Notes: generated by a model from the sequence alone, not told the origin. A DNA stretch of 64,000 bases from Vibrio sp. NTOU-M3 (GCF_040869035.1 NZ_CP162100.1:248001-312000), one strand, 5' to 3'; positions 9,574-19,062 are shown, counted from the first letter of the stretch. Translations and numbers: made by a program.

Positions 9574-11256
9574 ATGAACGCGTTGGTTGGTCGCCACTTT
9601 TTTTCTGGGCGAGGTATGTTCTTGCCCGTCTTATTGACTTTTATCTGTTTGTTTTCTTTGCCGTCGTGGGCGGAAGAACAAGAGGAGCCTGAAATTCCGT
9701 TGACAGCCGAACAACGAATTGAACAGGTAAACCAAGATCTGCGTGAATTGGTAGAAAGCCTTAATGCGGCAAAAGGTGTTGATAAAGATGCTATTCAGCT
9801 GCAGCTATTTCAAAAGAATGAAGAGCTAAGGGAAGAGATCGCAAAAGCGGTTGGTGCTGATGGGGTAACGAATACGTTGCTGGTTGAGCAGGTACGTTTG
9901 CAACAGAAATACAGTGAACATGCTCGTGTATACATTGAGCGAAAGTTGGAGAAACTGAGTACTGAACTCGATGATGCAAAAACGGAAGAAAAGCTGGTTA
10001 TCCTCAACACATTTCAAGAGTTGCAGCATTACCTAGGGCTTGCTTACACCTCAATGTGGCAAGATCTAGAATGGTTAAACGATCTGGGTAAAGAGAGTAA
10101 GAAAACGGAAGAAATTTTTCGTGATCGTATGACGAAACGTTTGCGATTACTCTCGGCGTCGATTGAGTATTTTGGTCAGCAACAAGAACTACTCACGACT
10201 CAAATATTGAGTGCTCCAGAGTCAGAAAAACCAGGTTTGCAATTAAACCAATTGATCCTGAAAAAGCGCCTTGATATTGCCACAGAGAGCTTAGGTGATT
10301 TGCTGTCAACGGCTGACGACATGGGGCTGACAACGGCTGAATACAAACGCTTGATCTTTGAGGTTACAGGCAGTGTCACGAGTGACTTACTGAATACGCA
10401 TGTTATTTTTGCGATTCTTACGGACTGGTCTGATAAAGCGATCGCATGGTTTACTGACAATGCACCGCAACATGTTTTCAAATTGTTTATCTTTATTGCC
10501 ATTTTACTTGTTGCTCGTGCGTTGGCGAATGTTGTCCGCAGTGTGGTGAAAAAAACGGTTACCTCGAAAAACCTGAAGTTTTCTGTGCTGATGCAAGATT
10601 TCTTCATCTCGATGTCCGGCAAGATGGTGATGTGTCTGGGGATCTTGATTGGTCTGTCGCAAATCGGCCTGAACCTTGCGCCTATCTTAACTGGTTTCGG
10701 TATTGCCGGTGTGATTGTCGGTTTTGCATTGCAAGATACCTTATCTAACTTTGCAGCGGGCATGATGCTACTGATCTATCGTCCGTTTGATGTGGGTGAT
10801 TTTGTTTATGCAGGTGGTGTTGATGGCAAGGTAAGCCATATGAGCCTTGTAAACACCACAATTCGCACGTTTGATAACCAAATCATTATTGTGCCAAACA
10901 GCAAAATTTGGGGGGATGTGATTAAGAACGTTACTCATGAACGCATTCGTCGTGTCGATATGGTATTTGGTATTGGTTACGGCGATGACTTATTGAAAGC
11001 AGAAAATGTGCTGCACGACATTGTGACGGCGCACCCAGCCGTTTTACGTTCACCAGAACCAATGATCAAAGTCCATACATTAAATACGTCGTCGGTGGAT
11101 TTTATTGTTCGCCCTTGGGTAAAGACTGATGATTACTGGGACGTTTACTGGGATGTGACTAAAGAAGTAAAACTGCGCTTTGACCGTGAAGGCATTTCTA
11201 TTCCATTCCCTCAACAAGATGTGCATCTGCATATGATTGAGAAAAACGAAGCGTAA
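9574..11256 (+). CDS. MscS-family mechanosensitive channel with periplasmic coiled-coil extension
   Basis: The 560-residue protein has a signal sequence cleaved after SWA (about residue 33). A long charged periplasmic region rich in coiled coil (about 40-270) follows. Two or three membrane helices (about 295-400) lead into the MscS core. The pore helix is recognisable in GFGIAGVIVGFALQDTLSNF followed by PFDVGDFV, and the cytosolic cage in VPNSKIWGDVIKN. The C-terminus (REGISIPFPQQDVHL) matches MscS closely. It should open under hypo-osmotic tension. It is longer than E. coli MscS (286 aa) but far shorter than MscK/MscM. It is a single-gene unit with its own terminator. Confidence 0.9.
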   Translation: MNALVGRHFFSGRGMFLPVLLTFICLFSLPSWAEEQEEPEIPLTAEQRIEQVNQDLRELVESLNAAKGVDKDAIQLQLFQKNEELREEIAKAVGADGVTNTLLVEQVRLQQKYSEHARVYIERKLEKLSTELDDAKTEEKLVILNTFQELQHYLGLAYTSMWQDLEWLNDLGKESKKTEEIFRDRMTKRLRLLSASIEYFGQQQELLTTQILSAPESEKPGLQLNQLILKKRLDIATESLGDLLSTADDMGLTTAEYKRLIFEVTGSVTSDLLNTHVIFAILTDWSDKAIAWFTDNAPQHVFKLFIFIAILLVARALANVVRSVVKKTVTSKNLKFSVLMQDFFISMSGKMVMCLGILIGLSQIGLNLAPILTGFGIAGVIVGFALQDTLSNFAAGMMLLIYRPFDVGDFVYAGGVDGKVSHMSLVNTTIRTFDNQIIIVPNSKIWGDVIKNVTHERIRRVDMVFGIGYGDDLLKAENVLHDIVTAHPAVLRSPEPMIKVHTLNTSSVDFIVRPWVKTDDYWDVYWDVTKEVKLRFDREGISIPFPQQDVHLHMIEKNEA

Positions 11257-11270
11257 TGACTATAAATGAA

Positions 11271-11295
11271 GGCCAGCATTTGCTGGCCTCTTTTT
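11271..11295 (+). terminator. Terminator after the MscS-like gene
   Basis: GGCCAGCA and TGCTGGCC form an 8-bp stem with a tiny loop, followed by TCTTTTT. Confidence 0.82.
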
Positions 11296-11316
11296 ATGGT
11301 GAAATTTGATTTCTGT

Positions 11317-11697
11317 TTAGCTGTTACTTTCAAGTAGATTTGTTGGTATCTCTGTTTGACAACGATTTTGGTCATAATCATTAATCATGCCACGCCGGCC
11401 TTTAAAATTTATACGTACAGTCATACCTTTATCTACATACCATTTTAGCTCCTCACATGCGATGCGGAAGCTAAGCTCCTTCGTTACGACAGGTTTCCAA
11501 AAGTAACCAATCTCAGCGACCATTTGATAAACAATGACACCGTTATCTGTAACATTGAAGTTTTCGTAAGACATCAAATTGTTTTTGGCGATTTGGATGG
11601 TATCAGGGCTTGCTGAGGTTTGGATATCGGAAAGGTTAGTTGTTTGACAACCTGCAAGAAACAGTAATGAAAGTATGGAAAGTTGGCTTATTTTCAT
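11317..11697 (-). CDS. Small lipoprotein, paralogue of the next gene
   Basis: The 126-residue product has a lipoprotein signal ending in LFLAGC (Cys16). The mature domain shares a pattern with the gene at 11760-12128: YENF near residue 43, GVI, a paired Cys before W/Y-V-KGM, then FKG-RG and a C-terminal YDQNRC. The two conserved Cys could form a disulfide in the periplasm. I do not recognise the family and propose no function. No operon partner other than its paralogue is apparent, and the two are 62 bases apart. Confidence 0.8.
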   Translation of the reverse strand: MKISQLSILSLLFLAGCQTTNLSDIQTSASPDTIQIAKNNLMSYENFNVTDNGVIVYQMVAEIGYFWKPVVTKELSFRIACEELKWYVDKGMTVRINFKGRRGMINDYDQNRCQTEIPTNLLESNS

Positions 11698-11759
11698 ACG
11701 TCTACTCTTGTTTTACTGCTGCCCACGTTATTACATAGAGCGATAACGTGGACATAAGA

Positions 11760-12128
11760 TTAATTCTCCAAGTATTTATCTTCCGCTAAGCAGCGGTTTT
11801 CATCGTAGTGATCAAAGCGACCTTTCGGGCCTTTGAAATGGATGCTAACGACCATGCCTTTTTCAACAAAGTAACGGAGGTTGTCACAGGACAACTGGCG
11901 GCCTTGCTTTTTGATCACGCTGGTGCGCCAAACATAACGATTTGGCAGCGTCTCAACTAAGGAAATTACACCATCATCACTGACGCTGAAGTTTTCATAT
12001 TGAGCGAGGGCTTTGCGGGCCTCGGCGATGGTTGTTTCATCGGCCGAAGGAGTAAGGTTAGTTTCTTGAGTTGATTGACAACCGGATAATGCCACTGCGG
12101 TAAGGGCGAGTAATAATTTTAGTTTCAT
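11760..12128 (-). CDS. Small lipoprotein, paralogue of the neighbouring gene
   Basis: I chose ATG 12128 because it gives a proper lipoprotein signal (MKLKLLLALTAVALSGC, Cys17); an in-frame ATG at 12185 would add a charged, non-signal extension. The 122-residue product resembles the 11317-11697 protein along its whole length (YENFSVSDDGVI, then SCDNLRYFVEKGM, FKGPKG, YDENRC). The pair is therefore a tandem duplication that has diverged substantially. Function unknown; conserved Cys residues suggest an extracytoplasmic disulfide-bonded fold. Confidence 0.82.
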   Translation of the reverse strand: MKLKLLLALTAVALSGCQSTQETNLTPSADETTIAEARKALAQYENFSVSDDGVISLVETLPNRYVWRTSVIKKQGRQLSCDNLRYFVEKGMVVSIHFKGPKGRFDHYDENRCLAEDKYLEN

Positions 12129-12348
12129 TGTTAATTTACTGCTCGTTGTTAGTTTCATTATGTAAACTATCAACGAATAAACCAATTGCTAAGTTAAGAA
12201 CTATTTTTATTTAGTATCTTTTGATCGGTTAGACATTTTTTGATCTTAGTTACAATTTTCTATCACCATGACTTTCCACTTGCCTTTCTCATTGGGTACT
12301 GCACAATACCGCCTCTAGCTGTATTGATAAGGATGTTTTGGGTAAGCC

Positions 12349-12927
12349 ATGTTGTTAATCATCGACAATTACGATTCATTTACTTACAACCTGTACCAGT
12401 ATTTTTGCGAGCTGGGCACTGAGGTTCGAGTTGTACGTAATGATGAGATCGATATTGCAGGCATCGAGTTGTTAAACCCTTCTCACCTTGTTATCTCTCC
12501 CGGGCCTTGTACTCCCAATGAGGCAGGGATTTCGCTTGCAGCAATACAACATTTTGCTGGAAAACTGCCCATCTTAGGGGTTTGCTTAGGTCACCAAGCC
12601 ATTGCACAAGTATTTGGTGGGGAAGTCGTGCGTGCACGTCAGATTATGCATGGGAAGACCTCTCCGATCCGTCATAATGGTCGAAGTGTTTTTCGAGATT
12701 TGAACAACCCCCTAACCGTGACTCGCTATCATTCATTAGTCGTGAAAAATGATTCCCTACCAGATTGCTTTGAGCTCACTGCTTGGACAGAATTTGCTGA
12801 TGGCAGTATGGATGAAATTATGGGTTATCAGCACAAGACTGTGCCGATTGATGCCGTTCAGTTTCACCCTGAGTCGATTAAAACGGAGCAGGGACACCAA
12901 CTTTTGGCGAACTTTTTACGTCGCTAG
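12349..12927 (+). CDS. pabA: Aminodeoxychorismate synthase glutamine amidotransferase subunit (PabA/TrpG type)
   Basis: This 192-residue class I glutamine amidotransferase has the catalytic triad: Cys79 in GVCLGHQ, His173 and Glu175 in QFHPES. The N-terminal [12 protein letters not shown] and the [11 protein letters not shown] segment identify the PabA/TrpG family. It passes ammonia from glutamine to PabB for 4-amino-4-deoxychorismate in folate synthesis, and family members can also serve anthranilate synthase. The gene stands alone upstream of argD, an arrangement I recall for vibrios, which supports PabA over TrpG. Confidence 0.9.
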   Translation: MLLIIDNYDSFTYNLYQYFCELGTEVRVVRNDEIDIAGIELLNPSHLVISPGPCTPNEAGISLAAIQHFAGKLPILGVCLGHQAIAQVFGGEVVRARQIMHGKTSPIRHNGRSVFRDLNNPLTVTRYHSLVVKNDSLPDCFELTAWTEFADGSMDEIMGYQHKTVPIDAVQFHPESIKTEQGHQLLANFLRR

Positions 12928-13296
12928 TGAGCCAATTAACCTGACATTGATCACTTTTTTTAACATTTCTATCAGCTGTTAACTCTGCATAATTCCATGC
13001 AAGTTTATTCTCGATTGCTTCCCCTCATTGCTATTGACCCCTTTTGATGACTCACTTCATCTCTGCTTATACTTGGCATAAGTAAATATTGCTTCATAAA
13101 AGCAGTAGCTTGGTGCATAAATAATCATAGGTGATGTATAGCGCACGGTTTCGTGACGTTTAAAAAGAATAAATCACTATTGAAAAGGTTAATTAAATGT
13201 AAATACAATGCCGCATTGGCGTAAATGCCAGACAAAATCATTTTGTTTGGTTTGCGTAACGTCAGTTATGCATGCGGTATCAAGAGGGAATGTGCA
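12928..13296. other. Long leader between pabA and argD/astC
   Basis: This 369-base non-coding gap holds no convincing gene. It is AT-rich and has an ARG-box-like sequence (13114-13127, listed separately) and a weaker one at 13083-13096. An in-frame ATG at 13225 would extend ArgD by 24 residues but lacks family support. Confidence 0.6.
13114..13127. promoter_or_regulatory. ARG-box-like ArgR operator candidate
   Basis: TGCATAAATAATCA matches the ArgR consensus TGAATWWWWATTCA at 12 of 14 positions, one mismatch per half. It lies about 170 bases upstream of argD/astC, a plausible ArgR target. A second box at the usual 21-base spacing was not found, so confidence is limited. Confidence 0.35.
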
Positions 13297-14508
13297 ATGA
13301 CAGTGGAAAATAAAGTAGAGCGCGGTTTATTCGATGAGGTGATGGTGCCTTGTTATAACCCAATGGAAATGATCCCGGTAAAAGGTGAAGGCTCACGAGT
13401 CTGGGATCAAGATGGCAATGAATACATCGATTTTGCTGGTGGTATTGCTGTGAGTTGCTTGGGGCACTGTCATCCTGCCATGGTGAGCGCATTAACAGAG
13501 CAAGGTAATAAGCTTTGGCATTTAAGTAATGTGATGACCAACGAGCCAGCATTGCGCCTTGCGAAAAAGCTAACGAAAATCAGCTTTGCAGAAAAAGTGT
13601 TTTTTGCTAACTCGGGTGCGGAAGCCAATGAAGCGGCATTGAAGTTAGCACGCCGTTATGCTGCTGATGTGCATGGTTCGGAAAAATCAGAAATCATCGC
13701 CTTTAAACAAGGATTCCATGGCCGCACTTTCTTCACCGTGACGGTGGGGGGACAAGCTGCATATTCCGATGGCTTTGGCCCGAAACCAGGCGATGTGACC
13801 CACCTGCCTTACAACGATGTTGAAGCGCTTAAAGCGCATATATCAGATCGAACCTGTGCGATCATGATGGAACCGCTACAAGGTGAAGGTGGCATTATTT
13901 CGCCAACCGCTGAGTTTGTTCAAGCCGTTCGTGAGTTGTGTGATAAGCACAATGCGCTACTTATCTTTGATGAAGTGCAAACCGGTAATGGTCGTACTGG
14001 TGAGTTTTATGCCTATCAAGGCTTGGGGATCACTCCAGATATTTTAAGCACCGCTAAATCACTTGGCGGAGGCTTCCCAATTGGCGCAATGCTAACCACT
14101 GCAAAACTGGCAGAGCACCTTAAAGTTGGAACTCATGGTTCAACTTACGGTGGTAATCCATTGGCATGTGCGGTTGCAGAAGCGGTCGTGGATCTGGTCA
14201 GCCAGCCAGAAACCCTTGAAGGGGTGAAAGCACGTGAAGCGCTTTTCCGTGAAGGCTTGACTAAAATTAATGATAAATACCAGATCTTCAGCGAAGTTCG
14301 CGGGAAAGGTCTACTACTGGGAGCGGCATTGAATGAAGAATGGCAAGGCCGTGCCCGTGATGTCTTGGTGGCTGCTGGCCAGCAGGGACTCATGATACTG
14401 GTTGCGGGAGCAAACGTTGTACGTTTCACCCCGTCACTGGTCATTTCACAACAAGAAATCGAGGAAGGATTAGCGAAACTGGATAAAGCTATCGCTTCAC
14501 TCGTTTAA
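13297..14508 (+). CDS. argD: Acetylornithine/succinylornithine aminotransferase
   Basis: This PLP-dependent class III aminotransferase has 403 residues from ATG 13297 (AGAGGG ribosome site). The PLP-lysine segment [15 protein letters not shown] lies near residue 250, and [18 protein letters not shown] near 105 and [13 protein letters not shown] near 225 are diagnostic. Enzymes of this kind act in arginine synthesis (N-acetylornithine) and in arginine catabolism by the succinyltransferase pathway (AstC). Here astA and astD follow, so it probably serves as AstC, perhaps with ArgD activity too. A GC-rich hairpin separates it from astA. Confidence 0.93.
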   Translation: MTVENKVERGLFDEVMVPCYNPMEMIPVKGEGSRVWDQDGNEYIDFAGGIAVSCLGHCHPAMVSALTEQGNKLWHLSNVMTNEPALRLAKKLTKISFAEKVFFANSGAEANEAALKLARRYAADVHGSEKSEIIAFKQGFHGRTFFTVTVGGQAAYSDGFGPKPGDVTHLPYNDVEALKAHISDRTCAIMMEPLQGEGGIISPTAEFVQAVRELCDKHNALLIFDEVQTGNGRTGEFYAYQGLGITPDILSTAKSLGGGFPIGAMLTTAKLAEHLKVGTHGSTYGGNPLACAVAEAVVDLVSQPETLEGVKAREALFREGLTKINDKYQIFSEVRGKGLLLGAALNEEWQGRARDVLVAAGQQGLMILVAGANVVRFTPSLVISQQEIEEGLAKLDKAIASLV

Positions 14509-14516
14509 GACAGCAT

Positions 14517-14540
14517 AGGGCCCGTCCCGGGCCCTTCTTA
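14517..14540 (+). terminator. GC-rich hairpin between argD/astC and astA
   Basis: AGGGCCCG and CGGGCCCT form an 8-bp all-but-one GC stem around TCC, followed only by TCTTA. A partial terminator or mRNA-stability element would leave more argD/astC than astA-astD message. Confidence 0.6.
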
Positions 14541-14559
14541 GCATCAGGAGGGAGTATCG

Positions 14560-15579
14560 ATGCTGGTTGTTCGCCCTATCGCAATGTCGGATTACGAAGC
14601 ACTGCACACATGTGCGGTCGAGTCGGGTCACGGGTTCACATCATTACCGGTTAATGAAGAATTGTTAACCAATCGTATTAAACATTCAGAGTACAGTTTT
14701 ACCAAACCTGACGTTACCCAAGCGGGTGATGAAGGCTACCTTATGGTGGGCTTTGATAGCGAAACTGGTGAGGTTGCTGGCTGTACGGGTATTGAAGCTT
14801 CCATTGGTTGGGATGTACCGTTTTACTCATATCACATCAGTACTATTGTTCATTCATCACCCAAACTGGGTGTGAATAATGTGGTGAAGCTGCTGACCTT
14901 TGGTAATAACTACACCGGGTGCAGTGAGATTTGTACGCTGTTCTTACGCCCCACCTTTCGTGGTGGATTGAATGGACGTTTGATGTCGAAATGCCGTTTT
15001 TTGATGATGGCAGAGCACCCACATCGTTTCTCTGAAACCATTTTTGCAGAGATGCGTGGTGTTTCAGATGAAGAAGGTAACTCGCCATTCTGGCAATGGT
15101 TGCAAGAGCACTTTTTCTCCATCGATTTTACCATGGCTGATTATCTTACTGGGATTGGTAAAAAGGGCTTTATTGCGGATCTGATGCCGAAGCTGCCTAT
15201 CTACATTAACTTGCTCAGCAAAGAAGCGCAGGCTGTGGTTGGCAAGGTGCATGAAAACACCAAACCGGCGTTAAGACTGCTGGAGAAAGAAGGTTTCACC
15301 TGCCGTAACTATGTCGATATTTTTGATGCAGGCCCGACAGTGGAATGTGATTTGCGCAATGTTGAGTCGGTGCGCCACTCGTTCCGAGCTAAAGTCTCGA
15401 TTGCAGAGCATACCAGTTCGCAAGATTACCTGATGTGCAATACCTCATTTGAGCACTTCCGCGCGGCGGCTGCGAAAGCGGGATACGATCAGGCAACCGA
15501 AACCGCCATCTTATCACCAGAGGTCGCTCAAGCACTGCAAGTGCAAGAAGGTGATTACGTTCGTATGTTGGCTCAGTAA
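14560..15579 (+). CDS. astA: Arginine N-succinyltransferase
   Basis: AstA transfers succinyl from succinyl-CoA to the alpha-amino group of arginine, the first step of the AST pathway. The 339-residue length matches E. coli AstA (344). Family signatures include [12 protein letters not shown] at the N-terminus, [21 protein letters not shown] around residue 130 (the acyl-CoA-binding GNAT-like fold), [14 protein letters not shown] around 190, and LLEKEGF around 250. GGAGGG precedes the ATG. astB and astE, also needed for the full pathway, are not in this window. Confidence 0.93.
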   Translation: MLVVRPIAMSDYEALHTCAVESGHGFTSLPVNEELLTNRIKHSEYSFTKPDVTQAGDEGYLMVGFDSETGEVAGCTGIEASIGWDVPFYSYHISTIVHSSPKLGVNNVVKLLTFGNNYTGCSEICTLFLRPTFRGGLNGRLMSKCRFLMMAEHPHRFSETIFAEMRGVSDEEGNSPFWQWLQEHFFSIDFTMADYLTGIGKKGFIADLMPKLPIYINLLSKEAQAVVGKVHENTKPALRLLEKEGFTCRNYVDIFDAGPTVECDLRNVESVRHSFRAKVSIAEHTSSQDYLMCNTSFEHFRAAAAKAGYDQATETAILSPEVAQALQVQEGDYVRMLAQ

Positions 15580-15592
15580 AAAGGAAACGGTT

Positions 15593-17050
15593 ATGACACA
15601 TTGGATTGCAGGCGAATGGGTCGCTGGGCAAGGTGAAGCGATGACATCGCTAGCACCCTACAACAATGAAGTGATTTGGCAAGGCGATAGTGCAACGCCT
15701 GCTCAAGTTGAAGCAGCGGTTAAGGCGGCTCGCGAAGCATTTCTTAGTTGGAAAAAACTGAGCTTTGAAGCGCGTGAAGCAGTCGTCGTGAAGTTCGCTG
15801 AGATTGTGAAGATCCACGCAGAAGAGATTGCTGAAACTATTGCTAAAGAAACAGGAAAGCCGCTATGGGAAACGCGCACTGAAGCGGCGGCGATGGCGGG
15901 TAAAATCGCGATTTCTATCCGTGCCTATCACAGCCGAACAGGTGAAACCACACGCGAAGCGGCTGGCAATCAGATCGTCTTGCGTCATCGACCACTCGGT
16001 GTGATGGCGGTCTTTGGGCCTTACAATTTCCCCGGGCATTTGCCCAATGGACACATTGTTCCGGCCTTGCTCGCTGGGAACACTGTGGTGTTCAAACCGT
16101 CAGAACAAACCCCTTTGACGGGTGAACTTGCGATGAAGCTGTGGGAGAAAGCGGGCTTACCTGCGGGTGTGATCAATCTTGTCCAAGGGGCAAAAGAAAC
16201 TGGCATTGCACTGGCGGATGCCAAAGGCATCGATGGTGTGCTGTTTACGGGGAGTGCGAACACTGGCCATGTACTGCACCGTCAGTTTGCTGGTCAGCCT
16301 GAGAAAATGCTGGCTCTTGAAATGGGGGGCAACAACCCGATGGTTATTTCAGAGCAGTATGGCGAGTTAGACGCGACAGTCTATACCATTATTCAATCGG
16401 CATTTATCAGTGCGGGTCAGCGCTGCACCTGTGCTCGTCGTTTGTATGTGCCAGTGGGAGAAAAGGGTGATCGCTTAGTAAGCCGCTTAGTGGAAGCGAC
16501 TCAGCAGATCCGCGTTGATGAACCATTCGCGCAACCAGCACCGTTTATGGGGCCTCAAATTTCCAAAACGGCGGCGCAGTTTATTCTTCAGGCACAAGCG
16601 AACTTGCAACAGCTTGGTGGGCTGAGTTTACTCGAAGCTAAAGGTGGCGAAGCTGCTTTTGTCACTCCGGGCATTATTGATGTCACTGCTATCGCGGATC
16701 TACCGGATGAAGAGTATTTTGGGCCACTCTTGCAGGTCGTACGATATCAAGGACTTGAACAGGCTGTGGCGTTGGCCAATGACACCCGTTTTGGTCTGTC
16801 GGCAGGTTTAGTTTCTACCGATGACAGTGAATGGGATTACTTTGTTGACCACATCCGCGCTGGCATCGTCAATCGTAACCGACAACTGACCGGGGCAAGT
16901 GGTGATGCGCCGTTTGGTGGACCGGGTGCCTCGGGTAACTTAAGACCAAGTGCTTATTACGCTGCGGATTATTGTGCCTATCCAATGGCATCGATGGAAG
17001 GTGAAACAACGCTACTTCCTGAAACACTCAGTCCCGGGATCACGTTATAA
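15593..17050 (+). CDS. astD: Succinylglutamate-semialdehyde dehydrogenase
   Basis: AstD oxidises N-succinylglutamate semialdehyde to succinylglutamate with NAD. ATG 15593 follows AAAGGAAACGG and gives 485 residues beginning [14 protein letters not shown]; the frame is open back into astA but those residues are not part of the family. The aldehyde dehydrogenase hallmarks are present: [19 protein letters not shown] near 145, FTGS near 220, catalytic Glu in LEMGGNNP, and catalytic Cys in [11 protein letters not shown] near 285. It is 13 bases after astA. A terminator-like hairpin follows. Confidence 0.94.
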   Translation: MTHWIAGEWVAGQGEAMTSLAPYNNEVIWQGDSATPAQVEAAVKAAREAFLSWKKLSFEAREAVVVKFAEIVKIHAEEIAETIAKETGKPLWETRTEAAAMAGKIAISIRAYHSRTGETTREAAGNQIVLRHRPLGVMAVFGPYNFPGHLPNGHIVPALLAGNTVVFKPSEQTPLTGELAMKLWEKAGLPAGVINLVQGAKETGIALADAKGIDGVLFTGSANTGHVLHRQFAGQPEKMLALEMGGNNPMVISEQYGELDATVYTIIQSAFISAGQRCTCARRLYVPVGEKGDRLVSRLVEATQQIRVDEPFAQPAPFMGPQISKTAAQFILQAQANLQQLGGLSLLEAKGGEAAFVTPGIIDVTAIADLPDEEYFGPLLQVVRYQGLEQAVALANDTRFGLSAGLVSTDDSEWDYFVDHIRAGIVNRNRQLTGASGDAPFGGPGASGNLRPSAYYAADYCAYPMASMEGETTLLPETLSPGITL

Positions 17051-17053
17051 AAA

Positions 17054-17082
17054 ATGGGCTGCTTGCAGCCCATCTCCTTTTG
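17054..17082 (+). terminator. Terminator after astD
   Basis: ATGGGCTGC pairs with GCAGCCCAT (9 bp, tight loop), followed by CTCCTTTT. A second imperfect inverted repeat (CCTTTTGCGCAG ... CTGCAAAAGG) overlaps its tail and could form an alternative structure. Confidence 0.65.
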
Positions 17083-17219
17083 CGCAGTTAAGTGGTCGCT
17101 GCAAAAGGGATCACAACAAAAATAACTCTAATATCTACGTCACAGGTTGAAGGCTATCTCAATCTATTTGGGTAGCCGATTATTTCCAATAACCGAAAAC
17201 ACCTTAACAAGGAGGCGTT

Positions 17220-18011
17220 ATGACGCCAGATACATTGTTCCAGTTGTTATGGAATGACTATATTCATCGCTTGTGTCCCTCTGCTGAAAAAGTTCATTAC
17301 CTATTGGAAGAGGGGGAACCTCTGATCAATGACCACATTGCGCTGCGCACGTTTAATGTTTCCCCGTTAGGGATTGATACCTTAGCTAAACCATTTTTAG
17401 ATTTAGGCTATCAATCTAAAGGGGAATACCAGTTTGAGGCAAAAAAATTAGCTGCGAAACATTTTGAACACCCTGATCCAAAGCAGCCTAAAGTGTTTAT
17501 TAGTGAACTGAAAGTGGAAGAATGCTCATTAGAGATGCAGCAGATCATCCATAAGCTGGTAGCGCAAGTAGATGCAACGAAACTCAATGATCCAGCGTTC
17601 CTCTATAGCGGACGTCTATGGAATTTGAGCCTCAGTGATTTTGAGTTGCTGGCAAAAGAGAGCGAGTATGCTTCTTGGCTAGCCGCACATGGTTATGGTG
17701 CAAACCACTTTACGGTCAGCGTGAATCAACTCAATGCGATGGAAGAAGTTAAACAGGTGAATGATCATTTGCGTAAAGCTGGCTTCTCAATCAATGAGTT
17801 TGGTGGTGAAGTCAAAGGATCTCCGGACGTTCTGTTGGAACAATCCTCTACCATGGCTGATCGTGTTTTGGTGGAGTTTTCTGAAGGGCCAGAGATGATC
17901 CCGGGCGGATTTTATGAATTCGCTAAGCGCTATCCTATGGATTCTGGGGAGCTGTACCCTGGGTTTGTTGCGGCGTCAGCAGACAAAATCTTTGAAAGTA
18001 CCAACCAGTAA
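17220..18011 (+). CDS. DUF1338 protein, HglS-like metal-dependent 2-oxoacid oxygenase/decarboxylase candidate
   Basis: This 263-residue protein belongs to the DUF1338 family, whose characterised member HglS (YdcJ) converts 2-oxoadipate to D-2-hydroxyglutarate. A plausible metal triad is visible: His39 in NDHIALRTF, His163 in GANHFTVSVN, and Glu219 in VLVEFSEG. Arg43, four residues after His39, corresponds to the substrate-binding Arg I recall in HglS. It is shorter than HglS (about 460 aa). AAGGAGG precedes the ATG. Position after astD suggests a link with amino-acid catabolism, but the substrate is unknown. Confidence 0.78.
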   Translation: MTPDTLFQLLWNDYIHRLCPSAEKVHYLLEEGEPLINDHIALRTFNVSPLGIDTLAKPFLDLGYQSKGEYQFEAKKLAAKHFEHPDPKQPKVFISELKVEECSLEMQQIIHKLVAQVDATKLNDPAFLYSGRLWNLSLSDFELLAKESEYASWLAAHGYGANHFTVSVNQLNAMEEVKQVNDHLRKAGFSINEFGGEVKGSPDVLLEQSSTMADRVLVEFSEGPEMIPGGFYEFAKRYPMDSGELYPGFVAASADKIFESTNQ

Positions 18012-18028
18012 GTTGCTGTTTAAAGCAA

Positions 18029-18057
18029 AAAAGCCGCATTATGCGGCTTTTTTATTA
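18029..18057. terminator. Bidirectional terminator between DUF1338 gene and carbohydrate-binding gene
   Basis: AAAAAAGCCGCAT and ATGCGGCTTTTTT form a long stem with A- and T-tracts on either side, so it can terminate the convergent genes from both directions. Confidence 0.85.
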
Positions 18058-19062
18058 GGGGAGGCGTGTCCAATCAACGCTGTGCGCAGGGTGCTGGCCT
18101 TTGGTTTTCCAGTTTGCCTGATAAATGACATCATCCACGCTGACCTGATCGCCCGCTAAGTAATACAGATTGGCATTGTAAGGGGTTGGGATGTCACTGA
18201 GTATGCGCCAGTTGTCCAGTGTCGATTCGCCCGGAGCCGCGGTCGCACTGTAGTGCTCAGCTTGATAAATGTTTCCCTGATAAGCCACTTGCTCTCCTGC
18301 TTGATATGCTTTGGCTTGCCACTGTGGCACATCCGAGAAATTTAAGAATGCAAATGTGTCAGGTTGGTGAAAGCCAAAAGAACCAACAGGACTCCAAGAG
18401 AGCCAAGCATAAGCTTCCCAGTCAGGGGCATAGCTTTTGTAATTGGCTCTAAATAAATTAAAGCGCCATTGCTTGTGCTGATACTCTTCATTACCAAGAT
18501 AGTTGAGAGACTTTAGTGGGATTTTAACTTCGACGCGGTAGCCTTCATCGACATCACTGTCATCATTCACTGTGCCTTGCACAGTAACAGCATGCTCCAA
18601 TCCTTCAATGTTCCATGCTAAATCGTCAGACCAAGGTGACGGTTGGTGGATCACTACGTCATAAGCCGTATTGAGTGAGATGCCCAGTTCATAATAGTTT
18701 TTCCCATCACCATCGGGGTCCAAAAATACTTCAACCGTATCATCGTTCTGGTAGGTCGGATCATCGTGGCTTTGGTAGCTGGTAGAAAGGTGGCGGTCTT
18801 GCGCCCAATACGCGATATACAAATTGTCTGCATCATAGGTGACTTTGGCCCATGTATCAGAAAGCGCGATGTATTGCCCATTATTATGCAAAACAAACAA
18901 CGAAGTGGCTTTTGCATTGTGCCAACTCGCATCGTCCAACACGCCATCAATGACGGGAGGGGTATCAGTTTGTAGCGCATTATAGGTGTAGGGCGTGTTG
19001 GCCATGGCACTGGTCGCAAGGCCACTTGCGATGAGAATAGACGAGATGTTTAATCGCTTCAT
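18055..19062 (-). CDS. Secreted CBM9-like plus two chitin-binding (CBM5/12) domains
   Basis: The 335-residue protein has a signal peptide ending in AMA (residue 21). Residues about 30-235 form a CBM9-like carbohydrate-binding beta-sandwich: DGVLDDASWHNA near the start, then DDTVEVFLDPDGDG, typical of such domains in xylanases and periplasmic sugar proteins. Two short repeats follow at about 240-290 and 293-335, each with the ChiC/CBM5-12 pattern of YQAGEQVAYQGNIYQA and YLAGDQVSVDDVIYQA, an aromatic chitin or polysaccharide-binding module. No catalytic domain is seen. It is likely a secreted or periplasmic adhesin-like polysaccharide-binding protein, perhaps chitin-related. Confidence 0.82.
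   Translation of the reverse strand: MKRLNISSILIASGLATSAMANTPYTYNALQTDTPPVIDGVLDDASWHNAKATSLFVLHNNGQYIALSDTWAKVTYDADNLYIAYWAQDRHLSTSYQSHDDPTYQNDDTVEVFLDPDGDGKNYYELGISLNTAYDVVIHQPSPWSDDLAWNIEGLEHAVTVQGTVNDDSDVDEGYRVEVKIPLKSLNYLGNEEYQHKQWRFNLFRANYKSYAPDWEAYAWLSWSPVGSFGFHQPDTFAFLNFSDVPQWQAKAYQAGEQVAYQGNIYQAEHYSATAAPGESTLDNWRILSDIPTPYNANLYYLAGDQVSVDDVIYQANWKTKGQHPAHSVDWTRLP

Noticed and set aside
10200-10763. 187-residue minus-strand frame inside the MscS-like gene
   Set aside because: It is antisense to a strongly conserved channel gene and shows no independent motif or ribosome site.
12240-12422. Frames at 12240-12422 and 12749-12982 around pabA
   Set aside because: Different frame over the pabA N- and C-terminal parts, with no motif; pabA itself is certain.
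13070-13100. Sigma-54 promoter upstream of argD/astC (TTGGCAT ... TTGCTT)
   Set aside because: The GG to GC distance is 14 bases instead of 10, so the -24/-12 spacing is wrong.
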